In this document: in pieces, positions 8,989-19,400 of the stretch
Numbering within the stretch: position 1 is the stretch's first letter
How the letters are laid out: each line of letters begins with the position of its first letter
Origin: Candidatus Koribacter versatilis Ellin345
Lineage (GTDB): Bacteria > Acidobacteriota > Terriglobia > Terriglobales > Acidobacteriaceae
DNA length: 64,000 bases
Assembly: GCF_000014005.1 (NCBI RefSeq)
Contig: NC_008009.1
Span: forward strand, 4,154,001-4,218,000
Reading direction: 5' to 3'
The notes under the pieces: model-generated
Told to the model about the DNA's origin: nothing
Databases searched by the model: none
The model's input: the letters and a program-made list of their open reading frames with translations, nothing else
Program-made: the position numbers and the translations under genes

Positions 8989-9013
8989 CGGGCACGCGTT
9001 TCGAACGTGCCCG
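8989..9013 (-). terminator. Terminator of acsA
   Basis: An 8-bp stem CGGGCACG/CGTGCCCG with a 9-base loop (TTCGAAACG on the minus strand) is followed on the minus strand by GTTTTCC. It lies 31 bases beyond the acsA stop codon. Confidence 0.75.
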
Positions 9014-9043
9014 CCTTGCCTGTTTTTGAACCTACGCAGTCTA

Positions 9044-11002
<1,959 letters not shown>

Positions 11003-11060
11003 GATCTGGGTTCCTTCCTGTATTTACCCCACTACGGACGTGCTTGGAATACTAAAACAA

Positions 11061-11086
11061 GCGGCCCGTCGTGGAAAACGGACCGC
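11061..11086 (-). terminator. Terminator between the two acyl-CoA synthetase genes
   Basis: On the minus strand GCGGTCCGT/ACGGGCCGC (one G-T pair) forms a 9-bp stem followed by TTGTTTTA, 29 bases past the stop of the upstream synthetase. It suggests acsA can be transcribed separately. Confidence 0.65.
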
Positions 11087-11114
11087 ATAAATCTGAGTAC
11101 TTGAACCCGAGCTG

Positions 11115-13025
11115 CTACTGCTCCAGTGTCGAAAGATCGCCGATGTCCGCTCCGGTTTCACGCGCCTTTAACAACCGGCGCATGATCTTGCCGCTTCGTG
11201 TTTTCGGTAGTGATGGAACGAAGTCAATCGCTGACGGCGTGGCGATCGGGCCAAGTTCGCGGCGAACGTGGTCCACCAGCGCGGCTTTCAGGTTGTCGCT
11301 GGCGTTGTGGCCGGCGCGGAGCTGCACGAAAGCCTTGATGGACTCGCCCTTCAGCGCGTCGGGGATGCCAATCGCTGCGGCTTCCGCAACCGCCGGGTGC
11401 GAAACCAAGGCGCTTTCCACTTCCGCGGTACCAATACGGTGGCCTGCGACGTTGAGCACGTCGTCGGCGCGGCCGATCACCGCGATGTAGCCATCTTTGT
11501 CGCGAACGGCGACGTCGCCGGTCATGTAGCAGCCGGGGATCTCCTGCCACTCGCGTTCCCAGCGGGCGTCGTTCTTCCAGATTGTGCGCATCATGTGCGG
11601 GAAAGGTCGTTTCAAGATCAATCGGCCCTGCACACCATCGGGCGAACGCTTCCCTTCCATGTCCACCACGTCGGCTTCGACACCGGGCAGCGGCAATCCA
11701 GCTTTACCAGCGCGCATGGCCTTGGTGACGGGCGTACCAAGGGTCGGACCGCCGAGTTCGGTCTGCCACCAGTTATCAATGACGTATCCCCATTTGCCGT
11801 CGCCGGCGATATAGGTCTGCGCCCAGCGCCAAGCTTCGGGATTCAGCGGCTCGCCCGCGCAGGCGACTACGCGCAGTGTTGTCAGGTCGTAAGACAACGG
11901 CAGCGATTCGCCGAAGCGCATAAACATGCGGATGGCTGTCGGCGCCGTGAACATCTTGGTCACGCCGTAGCGCTCGATGATCTGCCACGCCGCAGAGGGT
12001 TCGGGATAATCAATCGCGCCTTCGCGCAAAAGAGTGGTGACACCCGCGCAGAGCGGCGCATACACGATGTAGGAGTGGCCAACGATCCAGCCGGTGTCCG
12101 AAGTGTTCCAGAAAATGTCCTGCTCGCCGATATCGAGGAAGCTGCGCAGGTGATAGGTGGTGCCAACCATGAATCCGCCGTGGACGTGGACCACACCCTT
12201 CGGTTTTCCCGTGGTTCCCGAGGTATAGAGGATGAACAGCGGATCCTCGGCGTCCATCTCTTCCGCCGGACATTCCGAGGAAAACTTCATCAGCGCGAAG
12301 AAATCGATCTCGCGTCTGCTCGCGGCTTCGAATTGCCCCTTGCTGCGCTGGTACACGACGACGTGCTCAACGAACTCCAGGCCGTCAATCGCTTCATCCA
12401 CGATCGGTTTCAACGCGACCGTCTTACCGCGACGATAGGTACATTCACCGGCGATGACGACCTTCGCCTGCGCATCTTCAATGCGATCGCGAAGTGCCTG
12501 GTGACCCAGACCTGCATAGACAACCGAGTGAATCGCACCGACACGGGCGCATGCCAGCATCGCGACGATGCATTCGATGGTGAGCGGCATGTAGATCACA
12601 ACGCGATCGCCCTTGTTGACGTCAATCGAACGCAGGCCGTTGGCGAAGCGGCACACCATGCGATAGAGCTGGCCATAAGTCACGACCCGCTCTGAGCCGT
12701 CTTCGCAGAGCCAGATGTAAGCAACTCGATTGCGGCGCTCCGACTTCGCATGACGATCGAGGGCGTTTAGCGTGATGTTAGTCTTGCCGCCGAGAAACCA
12801 CTTGTGGTGCGCGCCGTTCGCCTCGCTCACTGTTTGAAATGGTTTGGTCCAGCGAAAGTTCTTCGCGTATTCGCCCCAGAAGGCGTCGTTGTCGGCGATC
12901 GAGCGCGCGTATTCCTCGTCCCAGTGCTGGAGCAGGGCCTCTTTGACCACGATCTGCGGGGCGTCGTACTGCTCTTCTTTGGCTACGTAACTCTGAACGC
13001 CGGGTGCGGGCGCAACCGTGGACAT
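11115..13025 (-). CDS. Acetyl-CoA synthetase paralogue (AMP-forming acyl-CoA ligase)
   Basis: The 636-residue protein (ATG at 13025, with GAGGAGG six bases upstream) aligns by eye with its neighbour acsA: a WTKPF N-terminal region, the [16 protein letters not shown]-loop, DNWWQTELGGP, and C-terminal [12 protein letters not shown] with Lys613. The substrate-pocket tryptophan is retained, which favours acetate or propionate. Differences at the pocket (ELGGP instead of ETGAI) and only moderate similarity to acsA suggest a divergent paralogue, for example propionyl-CoA synthetase or a low-affinity isozyme. An upstream in-frame ATG at 13115 lacks a ribosome site. A CRP-like palindrome sits about 385 bases upstream. 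Confidence 0.85.
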   Translation of the reverse strand: MSTVAPAPGVQSYVAKEEQYDAPQIVVKEALLQHWDEEYARSIADNDAFWGEYAKNFRWTKPFQTVSEANGAHHKWFLGGKTNITLNALDRHAKSERRNRVAYIWLCEDGSERVVTYGQLYRMVCRFANGLRSIDVNKGDRVVIYMPLTIECIVAMLACARVGAIHSVVYAGLGHQALRDRIEDAQAKVVIAGECTYRRGKTVALKPIVDEAIDGLEFVEHVVVYQRSKGQFEAASRREIDFFALMKFSSECPAEEMDAEDPLFILYTSGTTGKPKGVVHVHGGFMVGTTYHLRSFLDIGEQDIFWNTSDTGWIVGHSYIVYAPLCAGVTTLLREGAIDYPEPSAAWQIIERYGVTKMFTAPTAIRMFMRFGESLPLSYDLTTLRVVACAGEPLNPEAWRWAQTYIAGDGKWGYVIDNWWQTELGGPTLGTPVTKAMRAGKAGLPLPGVEADVVDMEGKRSPDGVQGRLILKRPFPHMMRTIWKNDARWEREWQEIPGCYMTGDVAVRDKDGYIAVIGRADDVLNVAGHRIGTAEVESALVSHPAVAEAAAIGIPDALKGESIKAFVQLRAGHNASDNLKAALVDHVRRELGPIATPSAIDFVPSLPKTRSGKIMRRLLKARETGADIGDLSTLEQ

Positions 13026-13446
13026 AACTTCCTCCTCAGATTCGGGGTCGTTTGTATAACGGAATAAGTGGGTTTTCCAGCGGAGATGTGGCGGGGAGAG
13101 GGGGGAACTTTTCAAAGTGGCAACGGCGTGCGGGAAACGACATCCTCAACCCCTGCGCTGTGACATCTACTGCGGGCCCGAAGGTACTACAAGCAGGCGG
13201 AGAACTCTTGTGGGGTGTAGGAGGATGGTCGGAAGTTCAACCGCGAGTGCTGGAATCGATGTTCCATCCAGAAGGCGTTCCCTGGAATCGCCTATTCAAC
13301 CTGGGCACTACGGTCGTTTATGACCTGCGCTCCCCGCCTGCTCTTATTAAGTTGCCATCATTCTGCCGTGCGCATCGATGCTGGTCTATGCGGTAGGTCA
13401 CGACCGAGCGTGACGTACGTCACAATTTTCGGCCACGGAAAATGGA
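13026..13446. other. Intergenic region with no convincing gene
   Basis: About 420 bases separate the synthetase paralogue from the next minus-strand gene. Short frames here lack ribosome sites and protein-like composition. The only notable element is the CRP-like palindrome at 13409-13424. Confidence 0.5.
13409..13424. promoter_or_regulatory. CRP/FNR-type palindrome
   Basis: CGTGACGTACGTCACA contains the perfect 14-bp palindrome GTGACGTACGTCAC and matches the CRP consensus TGTGA-N6-TCACA at 9 of 10 positions. It lies between two minus-strand genes, so the promoter of the acetyl-CoA synthetase paralogue is the likeliest target. A near-identical site is at 46072-46087. Confidence 0.5.
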
Positions 13447-13448
13447 AA

Positions 13449-13470
13449 CGCGCCGCAGTTTCGCGGCGCG
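13449..13470 (-). terminator. Terminator of the exported lectin-like gene
   Basis: Perfect 8-bp stem CGCGCCGC/GCGGCGCG with a 6-base loop, followed on the minus strand by GTTTCCATTTT, 22 bases past the stop codon at 13493. Confidence 0.7.
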
Positions 13471-13492
13471 TCCGGTCGTGCAAAGCGCATGA

Positions 13493-14497
13493 TTACTGAT
13501 AATTGACGTTCATTTTGTCGACGTAAACCGCGTAACTGGTTGGAACTCCGTTCAGGTCGAGTTGGAAGCCGTTGGTGAAGGACGCCCAGGTCTGGCCGCT
13601 GTAAGTGGCGGCGCGCGTGATGTTCACTGCCGTGCGCACGCCATCAATCGTGAGCGCGTCGTGGACGCTGGAAGTCCCGTCCTCGTGGTACTCGGCAACG
13701 ATATGGTGCCAGGTGTCGGGGGCGAACCCGGTGAACGGAATCGTGGTCGCGACCCACGTGTTGTTGGTGTAGTCGAAGGTGCGCCACTTCTTGCTCGCGT
13801 AGTCGGCCTGCCACGCAAAATTATGAATGTATCCACTCAGCGTGTGCTGACATTCGAACTCGATCGCCTGGGGAGACTTCGCGCTCGCCGACGGCACGTA
13901 CAGGTAGAAGTCGTAAACCAGGCTCTTCAGGTTGGACTTGGGAGCGGTGTGCTCGAGCCACCAGTAGCCGTTTGTGTACGGGAACGCTCCCCCGATATTG
14001 AACTGCGATGACGTTGAGAGGTTATTGATGGCGGGTGTGGTTATGCCGCGGACCATTGAATAGGTCGCGACTTTGCCTTTGGCTCCCGGATTGCCGCAGT
14101 TACCGCAGGTCTTCCAGTCGCTGGACTCATGAAGGTTGCTCAGGGTCGTTCCGGGTGGGGGTGTCACCGTGATGGTCTTTACCGACTTAGCGCTGGTGGC
14201 TCCGAAACCCAAGGCCTGCACCGCGATCCGGTGGGCTCCCACTGGCAAGTCGAGCGACACGTTCAAAGTTGTGCCTTGTACTTCGGTCGATTTCACGCCA
14301 TCCACATAGAGCTGAAGAACTGAGACCGGAGCGTTCACGGTCGCAACGATAGGAATCGGAGAAACTCCGCTGGCCGCTGTCGGCTGGAGGATGGTGACAA
14401 TGGCGGCTGGTCTGGGATTCGGAGGCATGGGACTTTGTCCCGCCCCGGTGGCCAGGGCCGCGCAGAATACCAATACAGCCCCAAAAAGAGTCTTCAT
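13493..14497 (-). CDS. Exported Ig-like / concanavalin-like protein, function unknown
   Basis: The ATG at 14497 is preceded by GGGAGAGCAC and opens a signal peptide (MKTLFGAVLVFCAALATGAGQ). Residues ~35-110 form a bacterial Ig-like domain (VDGVKSTEVQGTTLNVSLDL, then HRIAVQALG). Residues ~125-334 are beta-rich with many Trp/Tyr and a DTWHHIVAEYHEDG segment and C-terminal YAVYVDKMNVNYQ, resembling a LamG/concanavalin-like jelly roll. A CGNCGNPG motif joins the two. Such proteins are frequent in Terriglobia secretomes and may bind or process polysaccharide, but no catalytic residues are recognisable. It has its own terminator. Confidence 0.7.
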   Translation of the reverse strand: MKTLFGAVLVFCAALATGAGQSPMPPNPRPAAIVTILQPTAASGVSPIPIVATVNAPVSVLQLYVDGVKSTEVQGTTLNVSLDLPVGAHRIAVQALGFGATSAKSVKTITVTPPPGTTLSNLHESSDWKTCGNCGNPGAKGKVATYSMVRGITTPAINNLSTSSQFNIGGAFPYTNGYWWLEHTAPKSNLKSLVYDFYLYVPSASAKSPQAIEFECQHTLSGYIHNFAWQADYASKKWRTFDYTNNTWVATTIPFTGFAPDTWHHIVAEYHEDGTSSVHDALTIDGVRTAVNITRAATYSGQTWASFTNGFQLDLNGVPTSYAVYVDKMNVNYQ

Positions 14498-14824
14498 TCG
14501 TGCTCTCCCCAAGAGGATCAGAATTGGCAGGCGTCTCAGCGCTGCTAAGCGGCCACGCTCGCTTCACGTTCGCGATGTAATGCTCTGTGTCCGTAACTGG
14601 GTAATCATGCGTGAAGAAGGAGGAACTCTGAATTCACAGAACACCCTAGGTTATTGGGTTAAGAGTACTAGGTGAGAGTACACGCCCGTTTACGCGCAGG
14701 GTCATGTCCTTCCCTCGGGGATTCACCCTGCCCAAACTACGCAATTCACCTAATCCGAATTAGCCATTGAATCGTTTTAAACGCGGAAGTACACTGGCAC
14801 GCACTTTTCGGCGGAGGTGCAACA
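14498..14824. other. Divergent intergenic region, nothing coding seen
   Basis: About 325 bases between the divergent lectin-like and chitinase-like genes. It should hold both promoters, but I could not identify convincing -35/-10 pairs. No RNA gene or repeat was recognised. Confidence 0.4.
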
Positions 14825-15952
14825 ATGACGCTTGCGAAACGAGTTTTTGGGTTGTTACTGATCGTCTTTGTATCGCTTCCCGCGTTCGCGGCAGGGCGCA
14901 AGCGGCTGCTCGCCTACTATCCCGATTGGGCGAAAGACCAAACGCCCGCGTACGACGCGTCGAAAATTCCCTACACCAAACTCACGCATATCCTGCATGC
15001 GTTTCTGCTGCTCGATCCATCGGGAAACGGCGCGCTGCAAATCGATCCCGAACTGATCGAGCCTGCGCTGACCCGCAACGCACATAAGGCCGGCGTGAAA
15101 GTAATGATCTCGATCGGCGGCGCCGATGCCGAACAGGCCACCGCGTTCGCAACCATCGCCGCCAGCGCGCATTTGCGCAATACATTTGCGAAGAACCTGC
15201 ATGCATTCCTTGTCGCGCACGACTACGACGGTGTGGACATTGACTGGGAGGTTCCCAACGCGCCCGACGACACAACGCACTGCACGCAGCTGATGGAAGC
15301 CCTCCGTCATGAATTGCCCTCGCCACGCTGGTTGATCTCGATGGCGATTCCCTCGGATCCGCGCGGATATGGGACAGGCTTCGATGTCCCTGCACTGGCG
15401 CCGCTTCTCGACTTCATTAACGTGATGACCTACGACTTCACCGGGCCGTGGATGGACGAAGCCGGACTGAACTCTCCGCTCTACCAGGACCCGAACGACC
15501 CCGAGCAGGCGGGAAGCCTGAAGACTTCGATGGACCTGTTTCACGGGATCTACGGAGTGCCGCGTGCGAAGCTGAACATCGGCACGGCGTTCTACGGCTA
15601 TGAGTTCGATAACGTGCGGCGGCTTTGGAACTACTGTCCGAGTGGCGATTGCAGTGCTGCCCCGTCGTGGAACTACGGCACGTACATCAAGCAGCGGGTG
15701 AATGCGAAAGGCTGGAAGCGCTATTGGGACGGCTCAGCGCAGTCGCCGTACCTGTTGTATCAAGGCACGGGCGGCAAGGATGGGCTGATTAGCTACGACG
15801 ATCCGATCTCGACCGCGTTGAAGACGTACTACGTTCTGAAGACGCGGGACTTTGGCGGAATGTTTATGTGGGACCTCAGTGGCGATTACGACGGGAAATC
15901 ACAAGACCTGCTCGATGCGATGTACGCGGTTTCAGCGCTTGTAAGTCACTAG
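14825..15952 (+). CDS. Exported glycoside hydrolase family 18 (chitinase-like)
   Basis: The 375-residue protein has a signal peptide (residues 1-22, ending PAFAAG), a (beta/alpha)8-barrel opening strand LLAYYPDW, KVMISIGGA in strand 3, and the GH18 catalytic signature DGVDIDWE (residues 135-142; acid Glu142 and Asp140 present). MTYDF and the late MFMWDLSGD strand are also typical. The family cleaves chitin or peptidoglycan-like N-acetylglucosamine polymers by substrate-assisted catalysis. No chitin-binding domain is attached. GCGGAGGTG is the ribosome site. Its stop codon shares CTAG with the convergent receiver gene. Confidence 0.92.
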   Translation: MTLAKRVFGLLLIVFVSLPAFAAGRKRLLAYYPDWAKDQTPAYDASKIPYTKLTHILHAFLLLDPSGNGALQIDPELIEPALTRNAHKAGVKVMISIGGADAEQATAFATIAASAHLRNTFAKNLHAFLVAHDYDGVDIDWEVPNAPDDTTHCTQLMEALRHELPSPRWLISMAIPSDPRGYGTGFDVPALAPLLDFINVMTYDFTGPWMDEAGLNSPLYQDPNDPEQAGSLKTSMDLFHGIYGVPRAKLNIGTAFYGYEFDNVRRLWNYCPSGDCSAAPSWNYGTYIKQRVNAKGWKRYWDGSAQSPYLLYQGTGGKDGLISYDDPISTALKTYYVLKTRDFGGMFMWDLSGDYDGKSQDLLDAMYAVSALVSH

Positions 15953-16329
15953 CTCTCAGCCGGTGCAAGCGCCCGCCAGAGATCGTTAGCGAAAAGTACG
16001 GGATCGGGATTCTTGGCGACGTATGCGTCCGCACCCATGTACATGCAGACGTCGATCTCGTTTTTCGCCTTCAGGTGGCTGGTGACAATGACGCGCTTCG
16101 GGCGCAATTTGGGCTCACGCTTCAGGGTTCGCAGGATCTCATAACCGTTCACGAACGGCAGGTTCAGGTCGAGTACGAGGCCGTCGAGAGGGTGGCGATG
16201 GTTGCGCAGGGCATCCAAGGCAAAACTGCCGTCGGTGACGTGCTCTACATCCATTCCGTAGAGCTGAAGATATTCGTCTAGCAGTTCCGCTTCGGCGCGG
16301 TTGTCTTCCACCAGCAGGACATGGGGCAT
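15949..16329 (-). CDS. Stand-alone response-regulator receiver domain
   Basis: This 126-residue protein is only a CheY-like receiver: acidic pair Glu8-Asp9, phospho-acceptor Asp54 (LVLDLNLPF), Thr83 and Lys106 (YVAKNP). There is no output domain, as in the receivers that act as phosphate shuttles or bind partner proteins. The LDLNLP...NGYEILRTLK pattern is that of the Rcp1-like subgroup often paired with phytochrome or PAS histidine kinases. It has no kinase neighbour; the nearest candidate partner is the PAS/GAF kinase at 5954-8917. The gene overlaps the convergent GH18 gene by four bases. Confidence 0.9.
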   Translation of the reverse strand: MPHVLLVEDNRAEAELLDEYLQLYGMDVEHVTDGSFALDALRNHRHPLDGLVLDLNLPFVNGYEILRTLKREPKLRPKRVIVTSHLKAKNEIDVCMYMGADAYVAKNPDPVLFANDLWRALAPAES

Positions 16330-16404
16330 GCAGGTTGGAAGACCTCGGCCTGCAGGAACGTTGCCCAGGAGAACTCAGCAATCGCGCAGAACAGGCCAAA
16401 TTCT

Positions 16405-19341
16405 TTAGAACGCGAACTGCACCTGGAAATCGATACGCCGGTTATACGCGCCGCTGCCGAATGGTCCGCCGGCGAGCGCGGTGGATTGTCCGAAGAACGG
16501 CGAGTTCACATTGCCAACCGGAGCTGCGCGATTCACATTGTTGAACAGGTTCCGTACCAGCACATTGAAGGTCAGGTTGTAACGCCGGTCGGAGACATCG
16601 CCGCCGCCACCGCGGCCGCCGCCACCAGCACCGAACGGATTGCCGCCCGGTCCATGCATGTGGCCGCCAGGGGGACCACCTTGCCCTCCGCCGGCATTGG
16701 CGTCGTTCGCAGCTTTCTTCTCAAGCTTCGGCCCGACTCCGAAGGTCTTGCCAAAGCGCATGTTGAAGGTGAACTGCTCCGGGGCCTGCCCGTAGTTGAT
16801 GGGCACCAGCGTTTCGCTTGGTAACGGCGTGAGGTCGAGCAAGCCAAATGGCGTCATCTTCAAGTTGCCGCTGTTGACGGCGCCCGCGAATGCCGGCCGA
16901 TCGTTGTAGATCGAATCGAGGTTGAAATCCTGGCCTAGCACCACGTTGTAAGGTCCGCCGGAATTCCATATCACGAAAGGACTGAAGCGGAAGAGCCACG
17001 GCAAGCCCATACTTCCGCCGAACATCATCCGGTGCCGGACATCGAAGGAGGAGCGTCCATAGTCCGCGGAGATGTCCGCCGAATCGGTAACAAAGCCACC
17101 GCTGTTCACGTCGCCGTGAGCTTGGCTGTAAGTGTAGTTTCCGAAGATTGTGTACCGGCTGCCAGCGCGCCAATTGATGTTCGCCATCAGTTGGTTCTGT
17201 TTGAAGATGCCCTGACTGAAATATTGATAGATATTTCCGAGGGCTGGGTTGTAGTCGTCGAAGTACGGCGCGTTGGCGTTGATCTGCACCATCTGGTGCA
17301 CGCCGCGGGTGTTGATGTAAGTCAGCGCACCGGTGGCATTCTTCCAAAGTTGCCGCTCAAGGCTCGCCGCCGCCTGCATGGTGTAGGGCGCACGCAAATG
17401 CGAAGCGAATTCGTAGGTCGTGCCATGCGCCGTAGTCCCGCCTGGAACACTGCAATTGCCTTGCGCATCGCAGATCGGCGCCGTGGAATCGAAGAACTGC
17501 GGGCTCTGCACAATGTACTGCTGTTGCAGCACGCCATTCAGGCGATCGGTATTGAGAATCGAGCCAATCCCGACGCGGTCGTAGAACATGCCATAGCCGG
17601 CGCGCAGCACGGTCTTACCGCTCTTTCCAAAACCCCAGGCAATTCCGAGGCGCGGCGCCCAATCGCTGTGATCGTGGATCGCGTTCTGGGTCTCCCAGCG
17701 CAGGCCGTAGCTCAGCGTAAAGTTCGGCTTCAGCTTGTATTCATCCTGGAAGTACAGGCCCGTATCAAAGTAAGTCGAAACCACGGCGGGTGTGCCGAAC
17801 GTCTGCGAGTACTGGCTGGCGCCGCCGCACTGATCGGGCTGCGGCGTGATCGAGCTTCCCGGAGGCGGTGTGCACATTGCCTGGATCGCCGCCCAGTCAG
17901 GCCCGTTGGGCCCGGCATGATCGATTCCATATTGCGTGATCGCGTATGACTGCAGCGACGAGAACGTGTACGTCCCGTTGAAGTTCGAATTCACCGAACT
18001 GGCTTCACGCGTAGCGCGAAGGCGTCCTCCGAACTTGAACATGTGCTTGCCGTGGACCCACGAGGTGTAGTTCTGAAACTCGTAGCGGTCCTGGTGATCG
18101 TTGTAATAGCCGCTGGAATTGCCGCCATCAGTGAATGCACCCTGCACATTGATCAGGGGAATGGTGTTGAGCGGTGTTTGTTCAGTGAGATCGCGCACGT
18201 ATTGGAACCGCGTCTCGTTGATGACGTGCGAGTTCAACACCTGCGTATCGCTGATCTGGAAGGTGTGCTCGGGGCTGCGCAAATTGTAGGCAACCGTCGG
18301 CAATGAATACCCGCCGATGCCGCTGTTTGTGTCCTCTTCGAGCCAGTACTGGTAGCGCAGAGTAAGGGTGTTGTTCTGAGAAACCTGGTAGTCGAAGCGC
18401 GGGCTGATATTGGTGCGGGTGCGGGGCGTATTGACCGCTGCGTTCACGTTCAGGGGATCGTAGGTCGTGGGATCGAGCGTCTGCGCAAATACGATTGACT
18501 GGTCGGTGATGTTGCGCCGCTCGAAGTTAAACGAGAACGATGCCTTCTTCGAAATGACTGGGCCGCCGATATTAAACGAGTACTGCTCGCTGTGGTAAGG
18601 CGGGATCGGCGTGCCATTCTGCGTTGCGTATGGGTTCGTCGCGTTAAAGGCGTCGTCATTGCCCATCACCATGACTTGGCCGTGGAACTTGTCGAGGCCG
18701 GGCTTGGTGAAGATCTCAATGCGACCGTAACCGAGCTTGTCGTACTCCGCCGAGAACGGGTTCTGGTTGATGCGGATTTCGCGGATGGAAGCCTTGGGAG
18801 GCAACTGGCCGCCAGTGAAACCGTCAATGTACATCTGCCCGCCGTTCGGTCCGGCTGCGGGCCCGGCGAGAGCTTCCAGCTCACTCTGGAGTTCGTCCGG
18901 ATCGTCGGAGAGTGCCTCGAGATCTTTCCCCTTGAGAACGAGCGCGGAAGCGTTGTTCGTCGAGGACGTGTCAACGGCGTTGGTGTCTTCCTGGACCTGC
19001 ACCTGTTGCTTCTCGACCTCGATCTGCATCGCAACATCGAGTTGCTGCGGCAAGCCGGCCGTGACGTTCACGGCAGACTCGGTGTCGTCGGCGAAACCCT
19101 TTGCGGTGATAGTTACGGTGTACGATCCGGGGGCGAGTCCATGCACTTCGTAGGCGCCCTGCGCATTCGTCTTTGCAGAGGATTGTTTGCCATCAGCCGT
19201 GGACGCCGTAACTGTCGCGTTCTGCACCACCGCACCCGATGGGTCCGTAACTCTTCCGCGCAGTGAACCTGTTGTGGTCTGCGCCATCGCTGAAGCCAGC
19301 GACAAAATCAAAAAGAAAAAAAACAGCAGTCTTACTCGCAT
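16405..19341 (-). CDS. TonB-dependent receptor with carboxypeptidase-regulatory-like domain
   Basis: The 978-residue outer-membrane protein starts at 19341 with a signal peptide (MRVRLLFFFFLILSLASAMA). Residues ~24-105 form a carboxypeptidase-D-like regulatory domain (SLRGRVTDPSGAVV ... GAYEVHGLAPGSYTV), followed by a plug domain and a long beta-barrel ending in FQVQFAF with terminal Phe. This is the Oar-like architecture expanded in Acidobacteria. Near the C-terminus, about 90 residues from the end, is an unusual Gly/Pro/His-rich insert (GGPPGGHMHGPGG ... GGGGRGGGGD). It lies 59 bases downstream of a DUF5666 protein carrying a similar Gly-rich segment, probably in one operon. Substrate unknown. 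Confidence 0.9.
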   Translation of the reverse strand: MRVRLLFFFFLILSLASAMAQTTTGSLRGRVTDPSGAVVQNATVTASTADGKQSSAKTNAQGAYEVHGLAPGSYTVTITAKGFADDTESAVNVTAGLPQQLDVAMQIEVEKQQVQVQEDTNAVDTSSTNNASALVLKGKDLEALSDDPDELQSELEALAGPAAGPNGGQMYIDGFTGGQLPPKASIREIRINQNPFSAEYDKLGYGRIEIFTKPGLDKFHGQVMVMGNDDAFNATNPYATQNGTPIPPYHSEQYSFNIGGPVISKKASFSFNFERRNITDQSIVFAQTLDPTTYDPLNVNAAVNTPRTRTNISPRFDYQVSQNNTLTLRYQYWLEEDTNSGIGGYSLPTVAYNLRSPEHTFQISDTQVLNSHVINETRFQYVRDLTEQTPLNTIPLINVQGAFTDGGNSSGYYNDHQDRYEFQNYTSWVHGKHMFKFGGRLRATREASSVNSNFNGTYTFSSLQSYAITQYGIDHAGPNGPDWAAIQAMCTPPPGSSITPQPDQCGGASQYSQTFGTPAVVSTYFDTGLYFQDEYKLKPNFTLSYGLRWETQNAIHDHSDWAPRLGIAWGFGKSGKTVLRAGYGMFYDRVGIGSILNTDRLNGVLQQQYIVQSPQFFDSTAPICDAQGNCSVPGGTTAHGTTYEFASHLRAPYTMQAAASLERQLWKNATGALTYINTRGVHQMVQINANAPYFDDYNPALGNIYQYFSQGIFKQNQLMANINWRAGSRYTIFGNYTYSQAHGDVNSGGFVTDSADISADYGRSSFDVRHRMMFGGSMGLPWLFRFSPFVIWNSGGPYNVVLGQDFNLDSIYNDRPAFAGAVNSGNLKMTPFGLLDLTPLPSETLVPINYGQAPEQFTFNMRFGKTFGVGPKLEKKAANDANAGGGQGGPPGGHMHGPGGNPFGAGGGGRGGGGDVSDRRYNLTFNVLVRNLFNNVNRAAPVGNVNSPFFGQSTALAGGPFGSGAYNRRIDFQVQFAF

Positions 19342-19400
19342 ACGATTGCTAACTCTTCTCCCGCAGCCACACTTGTGCGGCTCCAACGATCGCGATTCTT

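Noticed and set aside
8918-8995. N-terminal extension of the histidine kinase from a GTG at 8995
   Set aside because: This start lies in the stem of the acsA terminator; the ATG at 8917 is more plausible.
11268-12695. 475-codon plus-strand frame antisense to the synthetase paralogue
   Set aside because: Shadow frame; the minus strand is an unmistakable acyl-CoA synthetase.
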